Assembly (NCBI RefSeq): GCF_000738005.1
Contig: NZ_JHAL01000005.1
Span: forward strand, 1-35,388
Source of the DNA: Bifidobacterium crudilactis
Lineage (GTDB): Bacteria; Actinomycetota; Actinomycetes; Actinomycetales; Bifidobacteriaceae
Reading direction: 5' to 3'
DNA length: 35,388 nt
A model generated the notes under the pieces. That model was not told the origin of the DNA and ran no database searches. It saw nothing but the letters and a program-made list of their open reading frames with translations. Within the stretch, counting starts at the first letter, position 1. Each line of letters begins with the position of its first letter. The position numbers and the translations under genes are program-made. Shown here piece by piece: positions 33,027-35,388 of the stretch.

Positions 33027-35388
33027 CTAGTGCCGAGCTCCTGATTGATGCCGTGCCTGTCTGCGAGTGGACAGCACATACCAACCGCCAAAGGCCGCGG
33101 CAAGAATCAGTAAGGCCACACCGATGATCATGAACATATCGGTGCTGGTTCCTCCGGTCATGGGCAGCCCTGGAACGTCCTGCTTGGCATTGACGGCAAC
33201 ACCAGACTGCGAATCGATGGCGCTGACATTCAGGTGAGCGGCATCGATCGTGAAGGTGTGCTTGGTGTCGTCCACCTTGTAGCCCGCGGGGGCTTCCTTC
33301 TCGACCAAGGTGAACTGTCCCCAAGGCAGGTTCCCAGCTGAGAAACGTCCTTGCTCATCGCCGGTGATGTCCTGCGTATGCCCATCCGGAAAGGTGAGCG
33401 TCCAGACCGAGCCTTGCAGGGGGTGACCGTCATCGGCGGTCTTGCTCCACGTGGCCGTACCCGTCAGCTGCTTGTTCACCAACTCGCAGCTTGTGGAACT
33501 ACCCGGTGTGATGCCTGTGACATCGCCTGAGGTCCCGGTCAGCGGAACCGTCGTCGTGGTGCCGTCTGCTGCCGTCACCACACAGGAGCCCGAAGAGAAT
33601 TCATACCCCTGCTGCTGAATCTCGGCCACCGATACCACCACGCTCTGCGAAACCTCACTGAAAGTGATGGGCCAGGCATCCGCGACCGATCCGTTCGCGG
33701 CGGTCTTCTTGGTTACGGTACCCAGCAAAGCGGTCCCGGCCGGCGATTTAGTCGACAATGAGGCGTTCATGGACCAGTCGACACCCGGGGATCGTTCTCC
33801 TGTGGTGCTGAGAATGGTTTTCCTCATCGTCAGCGACGCTCGGGGAACTGCTTTATTGCCGATAGCGCCGACTTCGATCGTCGTCGATGTGTTGACGACG
33901 ACCTCATGCACCTGATCGCTGAGCTCATATCCAGCAGGCGCTGCAGTCTCCTTGAGGGAGTATGTGCCCCACACCAATCCGTTCACGAGGAATCTCCCTG
34001 CGGCCGGGTCTTTGTCGAGTCCGGTACAGGATGAAGCATCCGCCGCCACACAGTCTTCGACCTTGCGGGTCGAAGAGTCACCAGCAGTCGGTCCGGTCAG
34101 CTCCCACACAGAACCTGCGAGGACCTTAGCTGCGTCGGTGCTGTCGACCTTTGACCACGAGATACCGCCGTCTTTCTTCGCAGTATTGGTAACGGTACAG
34201 GTTATTGCCGCACCCTTCCCCGCAGCCGGAGGGATGGTCACCGAACCAGATACTCCATTGCCCCGAGAAGTCACGGAACCATCGTTCTCATTGACGCATT
34301 GCCAACTCGCCTGATAGGCATCCGTAGACGAGGAGGATCCCGGTGCCATCGATTCTCCGAAGCTGTAGCTCTGTCCGGCGACGGCCACAATCGGTCCGAC
34401 CTGCGCCTGTTGTATACCCGTGCTCTGACCTGAAGTCACCACACTGGAGATTTCACCGGAGCTTTGGGATGCCGACAGCCTGAACTGGTCGGTGGTCGCA
34501 GCTCGGCCACCGGGCAGGTTCTTTTTGACCGTAAGCGTCGACGGGGAGTTGCAACTGGCCAAATCGGTGCTGCTCCCCAACGAAGAGGTCAGAGTGTTGC
34601 CGATCTGTTGCCATGTCGTCGGGTTGTAGTGCGCTAATTGGCTACCATTACCGAGATAGATGGTGCCGTCTGCATCAAAAGCGATGCCATTGACGTTTCG
34701 CAGGGATATGGTCCCGGACGTCGATTTCTGGGCGTTAATCTCGCGCCCGCCGTTGTGTGCGTTTTCGGACGATTTCAATTCGCTGGCGGAGACTGTGTAG
34801 ATACTTGTCGTATCACCGCTTCTGACCACATACAGATTGCCGGCAGAGTCGAAAGCCATATCCCCGTTGCTACGGCCGCTGGTCTCGCCCGTATTGAAGT
34901 ACCCGAGATTCAGATAGGACCCAGTGGATACCGAATACTCGTACAACTGAAAAACTATGGAACCGCCGATTGTCTGGAACCCTCCGAAGAGATAGTTCCC
35001 ATTGGCCAGGTTCACTGCACCAGTGACAAGCGCCCCTGAAAGACCGGTGTTATAGCGACTGTTCGGTACCTCACTCCATTGTCCGGAACCGGCAGTGTAC
35101 TGAAGAAGTGTAGAAATGTTGCTGGCGCCGGAACCAGTGCGCACATAGGCATAGGCAACAGCGCCTTCGCTGCCGATGCCCAGACCATTAACGTCAGAAT
35201 ATGATGAACCCCAAGCGGGCAGGTTGCTCACGGAGCCGTTGTATTCCTTTAACGAGCCATTGCTCTGTTGAGAGTAGACATAGCCCGGAGCACATGTGAA
35301 CGCACTATCTGCAGCGGCTACGGCCGGGCGCGTGGCCAGACCGAGAACCAGAAATAGCACTGCACACATCAAGAGGGCAAGGAATACC
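33027..35388 (-). CDS. Large minor/tip pilin, LPMTG, FimB-like (5' end outside window)
   Basis: At least 786 residues; the reading frame continues past the right edge, where the hydrophobic core of a signal peptide is visible (VFLALLMCAVLFLVLGLA, cleavage near PAVAAAD), so only the first residues are missing. The N-terminal third has beta-propeller-like repeats (DMAFDSAGNLYVV, GIAFDADGTIYLG). The rest has prealbumin/CnaB-type domains with E-boxes YSLKETAAPAGYEL and FTLVEKEAPAGYKV. The sorting signal is LPMTG, hydrophobic segment, RRQARHQSGARH. No VYPK pilin motif was seen, which fits a tip or accessory subunit. Likely adhesin role, inferred from family. Confidence 0.93.
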   Translation of the reverse strand, partial: VFLALLMCAVLFLVLGLATRPAVAAADSAFTCAPGYVYSQQSNGSLKEYNGSVSNLPAWGSSYSDVNGLGIGSEGAVAYAYVRTGSGASNISTLLQYTAGSGQWSEVPNSRYNTGLSGALVTGAVNLANGNYLFGGFQTIGGSIVFQLYEYSVSTGSYLNLGYFNTGETSGRSNGDMAFDSAGNLYVVRSGDTTSIYTVSASELKSSENAHNGGREINAQKSTSGTISLRNVNGIAFDADGTIYLGNGSQLAHYNPTTWQQIGNTLTSSLGSSTDLASCNSPSTLTVKKNLPGGRAATTDQFRLSASQSSGEISSVVTSGQSTGIQQAQVGPIVAVAGQSYSFGESMAPGSSSSTDAYQASWQCVNENDGSVTSRGNGVSGSVTIPPAAGKGAAITCTVTNTAKKDGGISWSKVDSTDAAKVLAGSVWELTGPTAGDSSTRKVEDCVAADASSCTGLDKDPAAGRFLVNGLVWGTYSLKETAAPAGYELSDQVHEVVVNTSTTIEVGAIGNKAVPRASLTMRKTILSTTGERSPGVDWSMNASLSTKSPAGTALLGTVTKKTAANGSVADAWPITFSEVSQSVVVSVAEIQQQGYEFSSGSCVVTAADGTTTTVPLTGTSGDVTGITPGSSTSCELVNKQLTGTATWSKTADDGHPLQGSVWTLTFPDGHTQDITGDEQGRFSAGNLPWGQFTLVEKEAPAGYKVDDTKHTFTIDAAHLNVSAIDSQSGVAVNAKQDVPGLPMTGGTSTDMFMIIGVALLILAAAFGGWYVLSTRRQARHQSGARH

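Noticed and set aside
33027..35388. Phase-variable poly-G tract in the pilus genes
   Set aside because: I looked for long G or C runs as in some bifidobacterial pilus loci and found none in the window part of the operon.
1..35388. CRISPR array, tRNA or rRNA
   Set aside because: No regularly spaced direct repeats and no tRNA- or rRNA-like sequences were noticed by eye on either strand; a tRNA scan was not possible.

Overview
The window most resembles a Bifidobacterium chromosome, or a close relative in the Bifidobacteriaceae. It is fairly GC-rich with actinobacterial codon use. It carries a fimB-fimA-srtC type sortase pilus cluster, an oleate hydratase behind a TetR regulator, a DUF3737 beta-helix protein next to a MalY/PatB aminotransferase, and many single-domain regulators beside efflux pumps. 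The genus call is inferred from gene content; no rRNA or other marker gene is present. I saw no tRNA, rRNA, CRISPR array or phage structural gene.

Layout. (1) 1-1262: an IS3-family (IS150-like) element running off the left edge. OrfA is intact with a T_TTT_TTC slippery site, but OrfB has an extra frameshift near 473. It abuts the 3' end of a 541-residue KAP/YobI-like membrane P-loop NTPase (1265-2890), which is short for its family. (2) 3179-18312: an unusually dense island of small-molecule oxidoreductases and exporters. It holds two paralogous XRE regulators with MLTR-type ligand-binding domains, two SDRs (one without the catalytic Tyr/Lys), an NmrA-like NAD(P)-binding protein, three cyclophilin-like proteins (one a lipoprotein), two aldo/keto reductases (one behind a lipoprotein signal), two zinc alcohol dehydrogenases, an alpha/beta hydrolase and two MFS exporters. 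(3) 18435-20528: DUF3737 protein and MalY-type C-S lyase, oriented towards the second alcohol dehydrogenase. (4) 21801-24406: tetR-ohyA, with a promoter buried in palindromes. (5) 25867-29709: a divergent AraC regulator facing an acetyltransferase-MATE exporter-acetyltransferase operon. (6) 30277-35388: a pilus operon on the minus strand (large tip/minor pilin, LPQTG backbone pilin, class C sortase), with hairpins between each pair of genes.

How it may work together. The central island looks like a ligand-responsive reduction/hydrolysis/export system for reactive or xenobiotic small molecules. Two families found in the cytoplasm (cyclophilin-like, aldo/keto reductase) reappear as lipoproteins with Ser-rich linkers, suggesting a surface-exposed counterpart. 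The AraC region reads as an acetylate-and-export module. The pilus operon and oleate hydratase fit a gut or oral commensal.

The longer gene-free stretches (20529-21800, 24483-25866, 29710-30276) contain mainly hairpins, including a dispersed structured repeat present at 25113-25222 and 30105-30211.
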